Source: Elusimicrobiota bacterium
GTDB lineage: Bacteria; Elusimicrobiota; Elusimicrobia; UBA1565; UBA9628
Direction of reading: 5' to 3'
DNA length: 5,389 nt
NCBI GenBank assembly: GCA_028717865.1
Contig: JAQUMZ010000204.1
Coordinates: forward strand, 1 to 5,389
The notes below the pieces were generated by a model. That model was not told the origin of the DNA. It saw nothing but the letters and a program-made list of their open reading frames with translations, and did no database searches. The position numbers and the translations under genes were made by a program. This document shows, piece after piece, positions 5,204 to 5,389 of this stretch (the stretch's first letter is position 1; every line of letters starts with the position of its first letter).

Positions 5204-5389
5204 ATGTCCGCAGCGAAATGTGACGTGACGGTGACCACTGTCGTAGATCCCGATGCCACGGCTACTTTTGACCTTCTCCGTAGATTCCTTGCCAACAACG
5301 GCGAAGAAGACCTCGACTGCCATTCAATGGGGCGTATTCGGGAGGCGATAAAGGGTGGGAAGATCGTATTTTATGTTGCAGCTAGTGAT
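5204..5389 (+). CDS. Unidentified cassette 3 protein, N-terminal part
   Basis: The first 62 codons of a gene that runs off the window end, beginning 22 nt after the attC2 core and preceded by a good ribosome binding site. The visible part reads as a strand (C-D-V-T-V-T-T-V-V), a helix (A-T-F-D-L-L-R-R-F-L-A), a second helix (S-M-G-R-I-R-E-A-I-K) and a strand (K-I-V-F-Y-V-A-A). This order is compatible with the start of a GNAT acetyltransferase fold, but no acetyl-CoA-binding motif is in view and I do not assign a function. By position it belongs to cassette 3, whose attC lies outside the window. Confidence 0.6.
   Translation, partial: MSAAKCDVTVTTVVDPDATATFDLLRRFLANNGEEDLDCHSMGRIREAIKGGKIVFYVAASD

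Overview
The window is the boundary between a conserved-looking, very GC-rich chromosome and the start of an integron. By eye, the first 3.1 kb is strongly GC-rich with mostly G/C third codon positions. From about 3.1 kb onward base composition and codon use become much more balanced. The host is probably a GC-rich Gram-negative-type bacterium; Elusimicrobiota or Desulfobacterota-like lineages are possible, but the sequence alone does not settle it.

Layout, all on the + strand. (1) 1-723 is the C-terminal part of a membrane protein of the spermidine/spermine-synthase-like (MFS-fused) family. It overlaps by ATGA with (2) 720-1820, a membrane-anchored radical SAM protein of the AmrS (AmmeMemoRadiSam) family. 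(3) 1900-3102 is an integron integrase (IntI): a tyrosine recombinase carrying the IntI-specific extra segment and, unusually, an extra N-terminal domain of about 75 residues. (4) 3103-3300 is a non-coding recombination and control region. It holds a strong GC-rich hairpin, a good candidate cassette promoter with a 17-nt spacer, a small dyad, and a predicted attI ending in GTTAGAC at 3300-3306. (5) Cassette 1 (3301-4305) carries a HEPN-domain gene with a complete R-x4-H motif and ends in attC1 (4237-4311). (6) Cassette 2 (4306-5175) carries a DUF5677-like gene broken by an apparent single-base frameshift and ends in attC2 (5101-5181). (7) Cassette 3 begins at 5176 with an unidentified gene (5204 onward) cut by the window end.

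How the parts work together: IntI would insert and excise circular cassettes at attI and attC, and the promoter just upstream of attI would express the first cassettes. The integrase gene points toward its own cassettes, so the array lies beyond its 3' end. This is the reverse of classical mobile integrons and matches the rarer 'reversed-integrase' layout known from Treponema denticola and a few others. The first-position HEPN gene is a plausible RNase and candidate phage-defence or toxin-like cassette. The main points of interest are the reversed integron, the domain-extended IntI, the HEPN cassette and the frameshifted second cassette.
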